From: Glandiceps talaboti
Taxonomy: Eukaryota > Hemichordata > Enteropneusta > Spengelidae
Direction of reading: 5' to 3'
Length of the DNA: 62,000 nucleotides
NCBI RefSeq assembly: GCF_964340395.1
Contig: NC_135558.1
Coordinates: 615,001 to 677,000, forward strand
The position numbers were made by a program, and so were the translations under genes. The notes under the pieces were generated by a model, which saw only the letters and a program-made list of their open reading frames with translations, was not told where the DNA came from and did not search any database. Of the stretch, positions 37,315 to 49,721 are shown piece by piece (within the stretch, counting starts at the first letter, position 1; each line of letters opens with the position of its first letter).

Positions 37315-40300
37315 ATGGGCATGATCAGTGTGATTTATGCAGTCGTGTTATCTCTGTTTATAGGCGTGCTTTGTGTTCGTTGTGAAGACGGTCCCATCGT
37401 GTCTATAACCAGCGGTAAACTGCGCGGCATTAGAACGGAATTGGTCGAAACGAACGTGGACGCCTTTCTTGGAATTCCATACGCGGAACCCCCGGTCGGC
37501 GACCGTAGATTCAAAGTCGCAAACAAATTTAAAACGAACTGGGAAGGAATTCGCAACGCAACTCATTTCGGTAACGCCTGTTGGCAGGTCAGGTACAAAC
37601 GTTTTGAGGATTTCAATGGTCACCAGTGGTGGAGAACGAATGATACAATGCATGAAGACTGCTTGTTTTTGAATGTTTGGACACCTTATCCTAAGCCAAG
37701 TAATGCACCTGTCTTTGTCTTTATCCATGGGGGAAGCTTCGTAGCTGGGGCCTCGTCAACGGAACTGTATCGTGGTAACACGTTAGCTGCCTATACCAAT
37801 GTTGTAGTAGTTAGTATGAATTACCGTGTGGGACCACTAGGTTTTGCTGTTTTTGGAACAGAGGACGAACCTGGGAATCTAGGACTTATGGATCAGGTAT
37901 TGGCCTTGTTCTGGGTTCAAGAAAATATTGAAGCATTCGGTGGGAATCCTGAAAAAGTGACGTTGATGGGGCACAGCGCTGGTGCGGCCAGCGTTGGTTT
38001 TCACCTGCTATCTCCTGTGACCCGGAATTTAACTTTATTTCACAAAGCTATTTTACAAAGTGGCACGCCAAACACACCCTGGGCAATGGGTACGAAAGAA
38101 GACGGCTTATGGGCTACAGGCCATCTCGCAAAAGATGTAGCTTGTCCTTCCTGGAATGATAACGATGGAAACCCTAACGAATACACAGTGCAGGACACAT
38201 TAATTTGTTTGCGTGAATGTGATCCATGGAACATAACATATGCTAAAACTGCGCGGTGGCATTATACTTCTCATGTCATTGTTGATGGTTACTTTCTAAA
38301 TGACAATCCTCAAACTTTACTGGCTGAGAGACAGGTGAACAGAGAACCGATTCCTATAATTATTGGCATGGTTAAAGAAGAAGCCATCCTCAACATGAAT
38401 TCTTTAGATGAATTTAATCGCAAGAGCAATATCGATTCTGCACGGCGAACATTTAATGTACATCGGTATAATCGTGTAATCTATTCGATGTTAATAGACG
38501 AAAGCCAGTCAGTAAGAGATGCTGTTTCTTTCCAATATAGGAACTGGTTGGATCCAGACAACGGTACGTTGTTACATCGCAGTGCTATAGATCTGTGGGA
38601 AGATTATCAAATGCTGTGCCCTGTCAAAGAGTTCGCTAAGTATTATTCTATGACGGGCAATAAGGTTTACGCTTATAGCTTTGATCACTATCCATCCAAC
38701 AGTCCTTATCCCGCATGGATGGATGTCGTGCATGCAGATGAACTTGCCTTTACACTCGGACTTACTATGCATGAGAAAGAACATTCTTCAAACGAAGAGA
38801 AACGACTTTCCGAAGCCTTAATGGAATATTGGAGTAATTTTGCCCGAACGGGGTAAGTGACGAAAGAAAACTTCAACTTCATTTATCTCTAGTGACTTTC
38901 AATTCTCCTAATATTTCTACATGATCACATAAGGCAGTGACGAGCTTATGAATTAACAAATAATTTGGAGACGAAACTTCAAGCCATTTTTTCAAATTTG
39001 CCAACATTTTTCAGCCAAATTTATATCCATATCAACAAAAAAAACCAAATGCAGAGAGTCGAGACCAATAAGGTTGTTTATTGATTGAGCACTGACATGT
39101 TTCTGATGCCAAATATCCATTGCCCGTACATGGGAATTTTAGCTTAGCACATCGACGTCTCCATGGACTGTACGTCGAATGCTGTCGCTTAATGAAATAA
39201 TTTGTCTTGTTGTTGTTGTTGTTGTTGTTATTGTTGTTGTTGAACTATGTGTGGTCATGTTATCTGTGTAACTAGAGCACCTCTTTCTAATCAATAATGA
39301 CAACACACTTCACTCTATGGTAGAATGTTCCTGATCCTTTTGAAATAATAACACCGTCTTGCAATTGGGGGTTCACCGTCTTTTATATGAAAGTTAATCC
39401 GTGATATTTTTATTTCTCCATAGAGTGAACTCAGTATCATGTTGAATTGTAAACTGGTTTGATTTTGCTATCATTCTGATCTCTATTTTAAAACATGACG
39501 GAAGTTTGAATATTTTTCCGAGGCGTATATACTACATTGATACTAATGGATCCAGCTTTTTCATTAGTTTGTCATAGCTGTTGAAAATTTGCATCGTGTG
39601 TTTTAAACAAATGTACGGATTTACTTATATGTAAAAAGTGGAAAACTAGTCGAACTTGTAGAATAATACATCATTCTGGAATTTAGAAGTTGCTATGTCA
39701 ACATCTATCTTAACTAGTAGGGCATTACAACAGCTGTTGTCTGTATATGTCATTGCCACAACATTCAAATAGTATGAGTTATAACACATAGATCGATAAA
39801 AACTTTCTTCGGAATGCATATCACTTCCACGATAAATCACTAGTCGCTAATGAGAAAGTTGAAAGTGACTGTAACAACATTCAATTTTGCCACCGCATCT
39901 ATTTGTTGAATAACTACTACATCAATGTCAACAACCCAGCCAAAGTGTTTTGCCGAGGTAACTTAGAGTAGGTGCGTGAATAAGTATAAATAACACAGCG
40001 AACAAGTCTATGCCAAGAAACCATGACCATGTTATTAATAACGACCAAGCGACGAATTAATTTGCAAAGATGATGTCGAGCAACCAGGGCCTCGCCCATA
40101 GCGAAAATCAGCCGATAGTATTTTGAACAAGATCATAGCGATATAACAGCGATGTTTCGTTGGGAGTTGATTAGCACTCAAAAATGTACAGAAGGATGCA
40201 TAGCAACCAAAGACATGTGGATGCCAACAGCCAGATGACAATAGAACATGAATGATGGGGTAGTCAAGTAATGGGTAGACAAGTGATTAAAACATGGACA

Positions 40301-40972
40301 TATGCATGCCTAGCAACCAAGACCACGCCCGTTGGTGCTATTTCATAAATTCATTTATATCCATATGCTCAATACTACCCAACTTAAAATAGCGCAAGTT
40401 CGGGCTCTATTTCTGTATTTGGTGCCGGCCAAAGATATGCAAATGCTTGTAAGACTCAACAGGTGTTCTTTGCGTACATTTTTGTATACCAAACGAAAGC
40501 TAAAAGTCTGCATTTTTTCAATCCTTACATTTTAATAACATGTCTGTTTTTCCATAGGAATCCTAACCAAAGAGATGCATTTGGTACACTCTCCGAACTA
40601 CCAGAGTGGCCACAGCATACAGAGGAAAATCCCGTCTACCTTTCTTTAAATCCAGGGCTTTTGGATGGCAATGACGCCCTCATAGGCGAATATGGCAGAG
40701 TTACTGAATGTGCATTCTGGAGTGATCTGGTGCCAAAATTAGCCAATAATGATGCACTCAAACCTGGGTTTTTTCCAGTGTTTCTATCAAAAAGACCTAC
40801 ACCAGTGGATGTAGGTAAATAATTTCTATTTACATACATAATCCCCTCTTTGACCACCGTAACAATGTGCAAACTATGGTGTGCAGACGAACAAGCGTCA
40901 TTCTACCATGTGAAAAGCATATAATAAATGAAGTGCTATCGAAGAATGTGTGTATATGTGCGTGCGTTTATG

Positions 40973-41008
<36 letters not shown>

Positions 41009-41227
41009 TGTATGTATGTATGTATGTATGTATGTATGTATGTATGTATGTATGCATGCATGCATGTATGTGCGTGCGTGCGTGCGTGCGCGCGTGCTGT
41101 CTGTCTGCATGTATGCACGTATGTATGTATGTATGTATGTATGTATGTATGTATGTATGTATGTATGTATGTATGTATGTATTTATGTGGGTTTGGTTGG
41201 TGGATGGATAGGTAGCTAGGTTAATAG

Positions 41228-41285
<58 letters not shown>

Positions 41286-41663
41286 TCTTTTAGTAAATAA
41301 ACATATATCTTGAGAATTATAATGGTAAAATAATGTGTATGAATAAAGAGAGAGAGGTATGGGCCCATTGGGGGTATGTGTTTTAGCATTTTAACGTTGA
41401 ATGTGCTCTCAATAAAGGACATTTAGAATATACACTCACGATCGCGATAAAATTCTAAAATTTCAAATCAGATTGTCAAAACAATTGTGTTTCAAGCTAT
41501 TTTGAATAAAGTTTATTTTTCCTTTCCAGAAAATCAACCGGTCCTGACTTGTTCAGGGGAACAGAACGGAATATCGATACCTATGCTGTTATTATTACAA
41601 CTGTTAGCATGCACAGTTCATTTTGTTCCCCAGTATCAACAAGTCGATGTGTTTCACCAATAG
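37315..41663 (+). CDS. Cholinesterase-like carboxylesterase 1, three exons (37315-38852, 40558-40814, 41530-41663)
   Basis: A secreted alpha/beta-hydrolase of the type-B carboxylesterase/cholinesterase family; it hydrolyses carboxylic esters. The precursor is 642 residues with a signal peptide (about 1-23). The oxyanion block is HGGSF (138-142). The nucleophile elbow is GHSAG with Ser221, the likely acid is Glu356 (GMVKEEA), and the likely base is His473 (VVHADELAF). The family blocks FLGIPYAEPPVGDRRF and EDCLFLNVWTP are present. The family's usual GESAG is here GHSAG, and GGGF is GGSF. The acetylcholinesterase choline-binding Trp motif is not recognisable, so a classical acetylcholinesterase is unlikely. 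Junction phases are 2 and 1 and join perfectly. The last exon ends in a hydrophobic run (IPMLLLLQLLACTVHFV) with a short polar end, like a GPI signal. It is paralogous to the gene at 51889. Confidence 0.93.
39209..39241. repeat. (GTT)n microsatellite in esterase 1 intron 1
   Basis: About 11 GTT units with one ATT break. Confidence 0.9.
40010..40346 (-). repeat. Reverse copy of the GTTGCTATGGGCGTGG dispersed repeat
   Basis: TAGCAACCAAGACCACGCCC (40311-40330) and related blocks near 40080 and 40198 are the complement of the repeat at 5440-6410. Located in intron 1 of esterase 1. Confidence 0.55.
40976..41283. repeat. (TGTA)n and (TG)n arrays in esterase 1 intron 2
   Basis: (TGTA)n at about 40976-41183 with GCATGCATGCATG and GCGTGCGTGCGC interruptions, then (TG)n at 41230-41283. 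Confidence 0.97.
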
Positions 41664-42012
41664 CCCAGACGACTTTAATAGAAAATGTCGAACGCTTGGA
41701 TGACATGTAATGTTATGCAATAATCCTAAAATATCAGCTGACGTACTGCAATCCACTTTTAACATGCATGGATAACCAGTGGTTTGGCAAAATTGTTCAA
41801 AGAAAAGTGGTGTATGCCATGTCATGAGGACATTGTTACAGACATTTTTTCCGAAACTTTTATTAAACTGTTACCCTGGCAGAGGAATCAATTTAACGCT
41901 GTACCATCAAACAATAAGTTGTAAAGCATAGACAAAAGACATGACAACACAGACAAGTCAAAAGGTGAGAGAGGATAGAAATACATGCCTATTGTATATT
42001 AACATACCAAGA

Positions 42013-42330
42013 CTAACTTGATGTATTAAAGAAGAATGGCAGCTGATTACAAACTTTCCCCTTAGTTGTCAAAGAATTCGACTCTTTACTACATTTGTAT
42101 TCATAAGGTTGATCAATTGAACATATTCTCTCGATACAATGTATATCTGTTAGTTTATTTATAGGAGAGCTATTTAAATGATTCAGGAGAGTCTCACTCT
42201 CTTTAATATGAAGTTTACAGTTAAGTAGATAATGTATTTCATCTTCTGTGCCATTAAAGTCAAACACAAGACATTTCACTTAGATTTCTGCTTTATTATA
42301 TCTCCTTTCACTTACACGAAGTATTTTATA
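42013..42330 (-). pseudogene. LINE remnant, C-terminal zinc-knuckle region
   Basis: On the minus strand the block GTEDEIHYLLNCKLHIKE matches the conserved C-terminal C..C...E.E.H.L..C region of LINE ORF2. It is preceded by RVSERRYNKAEI and an in-frame stop. Short and broken. Confidence 0.65.
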
Positions 42331-42520
42331 ATAGCGGCGTGCTTTGTACCGCAGTCGTGAAGAGACCCCTGATTTTATGGCAATTTCTTACACGTAAACA
42401 CTCTCATCTCAAACCAAGTACGAAGACTTCAGCATGTGAAGATCGTCAGCATGTAATAACTGTTATAGTGTTCTGATGTCTCTCCGTCAATGTTGTGTCA
42501 AACACCTCTCTCCCCGGCAA

Positions 42521-42690
42521 ACACACACACACACACACACACACGCACGCACGCACGCACACACACACACACATACATACATACATACATACATACATGC
42601 ACACACACACACAGTCACATACATACATACATACATACATACATACATACATACATACATACATACATACATACATACATACATACATAC

Positions 42691-42721
<31 letters not shown>

Positions 42722-42759
42722 CATACATACATACATACATACATACATACATACATACG
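42521..42759. repeat. (CA)n and (CATA)n arrays
   Basis: CA/CGCA stretch 42521-42571, then CATA units to 42759 with a CACA/CAGTCA interruption at about 42600-42616, ending in GCGCGCC-rich sequence. Confidence 0.97.
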
Positions 42760-43681
42760 CGCGCCACGCGCGTGTGCGCACATCCAGGCGCACAGGCACG
42801 CACATCCAGACGCGCACATACAGGAGGAGGACGAAGAAGTCATAATCGTTTTATTTTTTTTTACCTTAATAAGAGGTTGTATTCGTCTTTCATTTACTAC
42901 TCACATGTCCATCTACATCTCATTCAAAAACGAACCAGGTACGAATATTGAAAATAAACTATAAATGAAAAAAAAACATCTGTCGAAACATATTGTATTA
43001 TGCTACTTAACTGAAATTATGTGCGTGTAAACATGTTTCCGATTTCCTTATCTTGTCAACAACTGTGACCTGTCAACCTAATGTCGCTTACCCCGGCCAA
43101 TAAACTTTACTGGTAACGTCCTCTGGTTCGTGTTGTTAGTCGTCCGTGACATGTCGCCATTTAAATAGCAAAACTATCATTGCGTCCTGAAATACGACGA
43201 CAAAACATGTGGAAGGCATCACTTTAAATGGTACTGTACGCTGCTGAATCAGAATGACGGCCAGGGTATACCAGTAATGATGTTCAGAATAGTTGGATAC
43301 CTTTCAAATACAAATCGTGTATAAAATACTTTCACATATAAATTTACAAATTGAAGACCATAACAGGCTGTAAATCACACACTCATTTTCTTACCAGACA
43401 CTTGTGTATCTACATATGTCACAGTGTTCAATCGTTCTCATGTTGTACTAATCTTTATAAATTTCATAATACACAATTTCGCACTGGCCTTTGATAAACT
43501 GTCAACTTGTTATCCAAATAAAAAAACAATATAGAGATACCTTCATTGTCCTTTACCCTCCGTTCTTTTCATCGCACATTGCGTGCACAGTTCACTCTGT
43601 TTTCTCGTTTACATCGGATTTCAGTACGAATATCAAGCTTAACGACTACCAAGCTATCACGGTTTGCTTTATTGATAGTTG

Positions 43682-43778
43682 CCACTTGCCAGAATGGTAC
43701 CAACATAATAGACAGCACAGATTTCGATTCTGATCTGTTGGATGGCAATGACGCCCCCACAGGCGAATATGGAAGAGT
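43682..43778 (+). pseudogene. Relic of a third esterase, exon 2 fragment
   Basis: The DNA closely follows exon 2 of esterase 1: CACTTGCCAGAATGGTACCAACA (LPEWYQH versus LPEWPQH) and TTGGATGGCAATGACGCC...GGCGAATATGG (LLDGNDAPTGEYGR versus LLDGNDALIGEYGR). The two pieces are in different frames, so there is a frameshift and the downstream half of the exon is missing. It ends at a (TGTA)n array. Confidence 0.8.
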
Positions 43779-43786
43779 AAGTGACT

Positions 43787-43860
43787 ATGTATGTATGTAT
43801 GTATGTATGTATGTATGTATGTATGTATGTATGTATGTATGTATGTATGTATGTATGTAG
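43787..43860. repeat. (TGTA)n array
   Basis: About 18 TGTA units directly following the esterase relic. Confidence 0.97.
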
Positions 43861-44377
43861 AGATAAGGAAATGCATAAGGAACTTGTGAGACAGTCCGAA
43901 TAAATAGATGTAATCCGATGTTTCGAATAAAAATACTTTTTCAAGGTATAAGGCAAGACATAGTTGGTAAATACTTGATTACATCTGAATGTTATTCGGA
44001 TGGATTCGATAAGACCTATTCGGATGGATTCGATACATGTTAGACTTATTCGGATGAATTCGATAAGATTTAAGAGTCAAGGCTGCTGGTAGATTTATAC
44101 ATATGCTGCATATAATGACCTTGTTCCCGTTGGGTACTTATTTTTGCTACATGCAAGCTACACATATCAAATTTCACCTTCCAGGCTTATCTCTACAAGT
44201 AGAACCCCTCGCAAGTCTCATACACGTATCATAGCTTATCAATCAATCATTCGAACGGTCATGCGCACATCTTGGCTTGCGCGGGAGATTTATTTTTTTC
44301 ATTTATTCGTATACCATCCAACAGGTATGATAACAGGATGAGCAAAAATAAACAAACAATAAAAATAATAATACAAT

Positions 44378-45200
44378 GACAATTCTAAATACAATACAAT
44401 ACAATACAATACAATACAATACAATACAATACAATACAATACAATACAATACAATACAATACAATACAATACAATGCAATGCAATGCAATATTATACAAT
44501 ACAACGACAATACAATACAATACAATACAATACAATACAATACAATACAATACAATACAATACTAAATACAACGACAATACAATACAATATAATACAATA
44601 CAATACAATACAATACAATACTATTAAATACAATACACGAATAAAAACAATATACATCAAATAAAGACACAAACTGACAAAGACTACCTACTGACCTTGT
44701 ACAAGTCATTTTGTCAATTGATTTTTAAAATTTGCAAAAGACGAAAATAAGTCGATGGCATTTGGGTATATGCTGTTTAAAAGCCTCATAGAGCGAGTTA
44801 AAAATGTATGCTTAGAGTGATCAACTCGGTGGCGGGTAGTCTAAACATGTATTTGTAACTTAAGTATCATCATAGAAATTATAATTCGCAAGAATATCAG
44901 GACAAATTGCTAAAAATGTCACACACTTATAGACAAAACACAGATGTCAATATATGAAGTCTTGTGGTATATAGTACAGTATATATAACGACAGAACACT
45001 CTCGTAAAACCACTGTTAGTGTGAGGTATGATTTAGTTCCGGTCACGAGAAATAGGTACATAGTATGTTTTCATAAATCGTTGGTGTCATGTCACGCTAT
45101 GACATCATTCATGTTTTTGCAGGTTTGACTTTTAGGGTAAGACCTAAAATTATGTTCACCTACTTCACCTTCAATTATTGTATACATATGCTGAAAAATA
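44378..45200 (-). pseudogene. LINE remnant with (TGTAT)n tail on the minus strand
   Basis: Minus-strand reading at about 44840-44720 gives HRVDHSKHTFLTRSMRLLNS followed by IYPNAIDLFSSFANFKNQLTK and a stop, resembling the extreme C-terminus of LINE ORF2. On that strand the pentanucleotide array (44385-44632) would be the 3' tail. The upstream coding part is too decayed to follow. Confidence 0.5.
44385..44632. repeat. (ATACA)n pentanucleotide array
   Basis: About 45 ATACA units with GCAAT and ACGAC interruptions near 44475-44505 and 44565-44577. Two short ATACA runs recur at 46191-46206. Confidence 0.97.
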
Positions 45201-46158
45201 TATTGCCTTGAGCTAGTCCATCTGTTTTTTAGTCTCATTGCTTTATAGATATCGATTCCTATTAAAGTTGGTGACCTTTACGCAGACACACTGTGATTCA
45301 ATATGTTAAAGATTAATGAGTTGGCTTCTCATCTGCCGTGAAGGAAGATTCAAAGAGAGATACACACCAGGACAACGCACGGAATTCAGTTAACGCGTTG
45401 GCTCAGCTGCATGGGTGGTGATAATTGTATACATCCTGTATAGTAATCATAGAGAAGTGGTGCTTGTTTGTGCTGACAGAATAGAATGATAAATGATGTC
45501 ATAATTCATATGAACTCCTTTCACTAATAGTGATGAATTGTCCGTGTTAGATTAGGTTCGACCTATAATACTTAATTAGAGTGGAGTACTTTACGATGAT
45601 CTAATATTTATAGTTGCATGCGTGTGAACACGTAGAGACCGACCATTTTTAACTGGCTGGGAGGGGGGGGGGTTGAAGTTAAACAGACTCAGGTTTTCTC
45701 AAAATGATTCTCCCCCCCCCCCCGTTCCAATGACCAAAGCCAAAGTGACCCCAGTAAAACGTAAAGACCACACATTCCAAACTGACTTCACCCCACCCCA
45801 TGCCTATTTTGGCATGACCAATTATATATGTACAGAATACATACATTGTCTTATTGTAATGCTATTGCTATAATTATGCAATTGAATGTTGTTATTTATG
45901 ATAATGTTATTTATTGACTTTTGATACGATTGTTCTTTTCTCAATCTGGAATGCATGAAATATATATATGTTACACCCAATCCGTGAAACTGCCCAATTC
46001 ATGAAATGTGCATGTAACTTTGCCCAGTTCATGAAAGTCAACCTTATACAAATGAAAGTATAGATTACGATCTAAAAGGGACCAAATTAAATTTTGGGGG
46101 CAAGAGTTTTGAACTGGGGTGTATGATAATCAACAGAGCCTTGTAGTATATTTGATAG

Positions 46159-46315
46159 TCTGTCTGCTAGACCCCGGATGTTCTTCCGATACAATACAAT
46201 ACAATACGACACACGACCGAACATCGCTATCGAGGATGGAACATCCAAGCCCTCACTGCGAACTTCGTTCGCTTATGGTATCGAAAGTAAGCCCGAACGT
46301 CTAGCAGCAAGACTA
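46159..46315. mobile_element. 157-bp TIR element with 12-bp flanking direct repeats
   Basis: TATATTTGATAG flanks both sides (46147-46158 and 46316-46327). The ends are imperfect inverted repeats: TCTGTCTGCTAGAC...TTCTTCCGATAC at left, and the complement of GTCTTGCTGCTAGAC...TACTTTCGATACC at right. There is no ORF. This is a MITE-like insertion; the superfamily is not assigned. Confidence 0.6.
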
Positions 46316-46327
46316 TATATTTGATAG

Positions 46328-47345
46328 CATATGTTGTAGGTGACCTTGGCTTTAACACAATGTCAAGTAGATTTAATTTGATGAGATTAAAGTACTTTAA
46401 CAGACTTTGTAATTTAGATGAATCACGATGGACTAAATGTGTCTTTAATCATCACAATTCCATTAGTGAAGAATCTGAAAGAAATATGACAAAACTGTCC
46501 TGGAATTGGCCGAAAACTGTAAATTATGTATTAATAGACCTTAATATCGATAAAGACCAAATTCAAAATCTTTCAGAGAATAAAATCAAACATATCATAT
46601 TCAAAAAGGATGAGCACATATGGAAAGAAACATAACAAAAAAATACCCATTACCGTAAATTTAAAACAACTTTAGAACCATAAGAATATCTTAAATCTTT
46701 TACTAATTTTAAAGGGTCACAATTGAAAGATAAGGCAAGATCATGTTCTCTCGGTCTTGCATATGAAAAGAGAAAATGGAAAAATTATAATGATGATTAT
46801 ACATGTCCTTGTGGAAAAGCTGATGAGACACTTGAACACTTTCTTTTTACATGTGAAGCCATTCTACACAACGACAGATCTTAATGAAAGGAACAGAAGA
46901 ACTCTCACTAAACAATGGAGAATTGAACTTATATCAAGATTTTAAACAAGGGAAAGAACTACCCTGTTTATTTATAGGAGATAATACGAAACATTACAAT
47001 GAGTCTATAAGTAAACAAATAGATAAACTTGTCAAACAATACCTTATTGAAGTAATTGAAAACAGAAAAGAGTTTGTTAAAACTATCAAATATAGAGTAG
47101 TTTAACGGTTAGATTTCCTGACAACTAACATTTGAAACATATATATCTATTTTCGTTTTATCAACCTTCTTACCTCACTTTGGTTTATTTTGTTATGTTT
47201 GTTCCTGATCCTGTACATGTCTTTACTCGTCTTTTTTTAGTAGTGTATGTATTTTAAATTTTTGTTAGTGCTGCTCCTAACAATCGTAGTGAGCCCTTGA
47301 TACAAAAGGGATGCAGTAAATAAATAAATAAAATAAAAATAAATA
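46328..47345 (+). pseudogene. LINE 3' fragment with zinc-knuckle and (TAAA)n tail
   Basis: Open segments 46321-46635 and 46884-47105 plus a third frame encode the ORF2 C-terminal part, including YTCPCGKADETLEHFLFTC at about 46800-46855 (C-x-C...H....C knuckle). Frameshifts and stops separate them. It ends in AAATAAATAAATAAA at about 47318-47345, like the LINE at 1-1934. 5'-truncated and dead. Confidence 0.8.
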
Positions 47346-47479
47346 GTTCACATTCACAAATGGATTTCAACTTTTCCTGGCATGCCATATATATACATGT
47401 GAAGTGGCCATAAAACAATGAAATGAACTACATTGTACTTCCATTATACTGTGCCAAGTGTTATTGATCTAATTCAATT

Positions 47480-47810
47480 ATTGACATGTCTGGGTTCGAA
47501 CCCGCCAGCTGTCGGCTTGGTTTCATTTCAACAATAACTAGGTTTGTATGTGAGAAGGGTAATGCGCAGTTTGACCTTGCCGAACAACGCAGGTTTTCCC
47601 GGAGTACTCCGGTTTCCTCCTGCTTCTTCATACTAGGGTACTAGGGCGCTGCTCTTGTGGCGACAATTCAAGAAATTTCCGAATTTATTTGGACGAAAAA
47701 AGATTATTATTACATCCTCTGTTTGTGACAAGTTCCACTTGTAAATGATTGCCTGTCTTTAGTTGTATATGGACAGGCAACAACAAAGAATCATAAATAC
47801 AATTATTCTG
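47480..47810 (+). mobile_element. SINE-like element with tRNA-type B box
   Basis: GGTTCGAACCC at 47493-47503 is a perfect RNA polymerase III B box. About 110 bp downstream is GGTTTTCCCGGAGTACTCCGGTTTCCTCC, similar to a conserved central block I know from SINEs of many marine invertebrates. A 3' AT-rich tail (CATAAATACAATTATT) follows near 47790. The A box and exact ends are not clear. Confidence 0.6.
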
Positions 47811-48483
47811 ATACGAAGTGGTGTCTTGTTTGCTTGTTTCATCAATCTTAGTTGACTATGTTGATAACTCGATAGATCCATTGGTTAATGTAGAGGAGGG
47901 CAAAGGGCGGAGGAAGTCGGAGACAAGGTGGGGCAACGGACCGAGGTGGGGCAACGGGCTTAGAACCAACCATCCCCTGCACTTAAAAATAACCGTCTCT
48001 TTATAAATCTATGCCACCTGGTAATAAATGTTAATTATATTATTGGCAAATGGTGTGATTTCTCAGTTTGGTTGTTTGTTTGTCAACTGGGAACAAACGT
48101 GAGGCTGATTTTATCTTAGCCTAAAAATGAGTTATAAGAATTAGGAAATATAATCTCCTTAGACAATAGCGCTCCTAATCTCTTTAGACAATATCCTCAG
48201 CCGCAAACAAAGAATAAATGACATCATGTTTCCCTGTCTGTGCCTCAGTGTTGTTTTGATCAACGAAATAAGCAGAACAACATAAGGACCTTTCTCTGTA
48301 AGATGCATAGTCAAGATGATTAATTGCGTTAATCCTATTTACAGCTACATTGCGGGTCCCATAAATCATTTATCAAAATACATTTGCATACATCTACAGA
48401 CAAGTAAGTCTTTACTTGTCTGTGATACATCTAAGTCACAAGGAGTCATGATCATGAGAGTGTGTTTACACCTTTTTAAACAT

Positions 48484-48485
<2 letters not shown>
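47811..48485. other. Gene-free stretch
   Basis: Nothing supported; a small duplicated GGTGGGGCAACGG unit lies at about 47925-47960. Confidence 0.45.
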
Positions 48486-48487
<2 letters not shown>

Positions 48488-48517
<30 letters not shown>

Positions 48518-48560
48518 TGTATGTATGTATGTATGTATGTATGTATGTATGTGTGTGTGT
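48488..48560. repeat. (TGTA)n array
   Basis: About 16 TGTA units then TGTG units, ending 60 bp before TIR-element copy 4. Confidence 0.97.
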
Positions 48561-48622
48561 GTACGTACGATATACGCTCAGAGACAAAACGACACACATG
48601 CGTGCGTGTGTGTGTGAACTAA

Positions 48623-49306
48623 GGAAACCTTCAGTATTTACAGGGGTGCATGGCTAGGGGAAGGGGGTCATATGTTACAAATTGATTACATGGGGAGGGC
48701 GACATTTAAAACTTTAGAACAAATGAAAAAGGGAAGGGTCACATTTTATGTTGACACATTGTATTATCTAACTTGACATACCGTAATGTCAGAACACATC
48801 AGTTTAAACACTGCTGACAACCATGCAGTGAATCATTTGTTAATTTGTGGCGTGAGGAGAGGAGTGGGTCTCACATGAGTAAATGGTAACAGTGTGGTAA
48901 GATAACGTGGTAGCCTAGGTCCCGACAATGTTGGCAGTATGCCCATCTAGTCTTTGGGAGTTCTGGACTTCAGCCCTGTCAATTACATCAAAACGCGATG
49001 TACAGTACAGTGCATTCGCGTAAATTCGCTGTGGTAGGAAACAACTAATGTCTTTAAAATTCTAAATCTGGTGGCAGCGGTGGGATCGAGTCCGTACCAT
49101 TGATTTTGGGACACGTGTCCCTTTTCAGGTTTGGCAGCATTTTAACTTATGTTTTTGAAATTCTAGTATTTGAAAAGTGTGGGTAGTGTTTTACATGACG
49201 GAATTTGAGGAAAGACAATTTGTGTAGAAAACGTAATCAAGGAAGGGTCACACAATAGACCGGGCTTGAACCCCACCCCCTCCCTCCATTGCATTACTGA
49301 AGATTC
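48623..49306 (-). mobile_element. TIR element, near full-length copy in reverse orientation (family copy 4)
   Basis: Ends GGAAACCTTCAGTATTTACAGGGG (left, preceded by TAA) and CATTACTGAAGATTC (right) are inverted repeats matching copy 3. The complement carries AGCCCGGTCTATTG, ACTCCCAAAGACTAGATGGGCA, CCCACTCCTCTCCTCAC and other blocks of copy 3. No ORF. Confidence 0.7.
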
Positions 49307-49721
49307 AGTGATTATTCTGTAAATTGGATATTTTGCTTGTTGGAAAGAATTCACTTAATCAACGAAGTGACTGTATAAAGGAATCATTTATCAGCAAACA
49401 GCTGCCACTGAAGGGAATTATTTCAGTTCAGAGATAAAAATGTCACCATAATTTGACAGATCGTGAACCTTATAGTGAAATGTTCTAAAACAGCAGACTG
49501 GTATTTTTTTCTCTCTCTCCAATCGTCCTACATTCTCAAGGCGACATATTGTACCAGTAACATGATATCACAGGTCAGATGTCTCCTAAATCTATCGGTT
49601 AAGTGTGTATTATCTTTATCAAAGGTAATTTTATATGATGTCTCGGATAACGACCTACGTGTATCTTTTACTCTACCTGCATGAACTTATAAAGAATCTA
49701 CAATTCGCATATCAACTTAGC

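Noticed and set aside
37348-37728. Antisense open frames inside esterase exon 1
   Set aside because: Shadows of the highly conserved sense frame; no splice or start features of their own.
44299-44672. Open frames of 83-95 codons over the ATACA array
   Set aside because: Repeat translation (NTIQY / YCIVL periodicity) without gene features.
47493-47503. tRNA gene
   Set aside because: A B box is present, but no cloverleaf or matching A box could be built, and the downstream central block fits a SINE.
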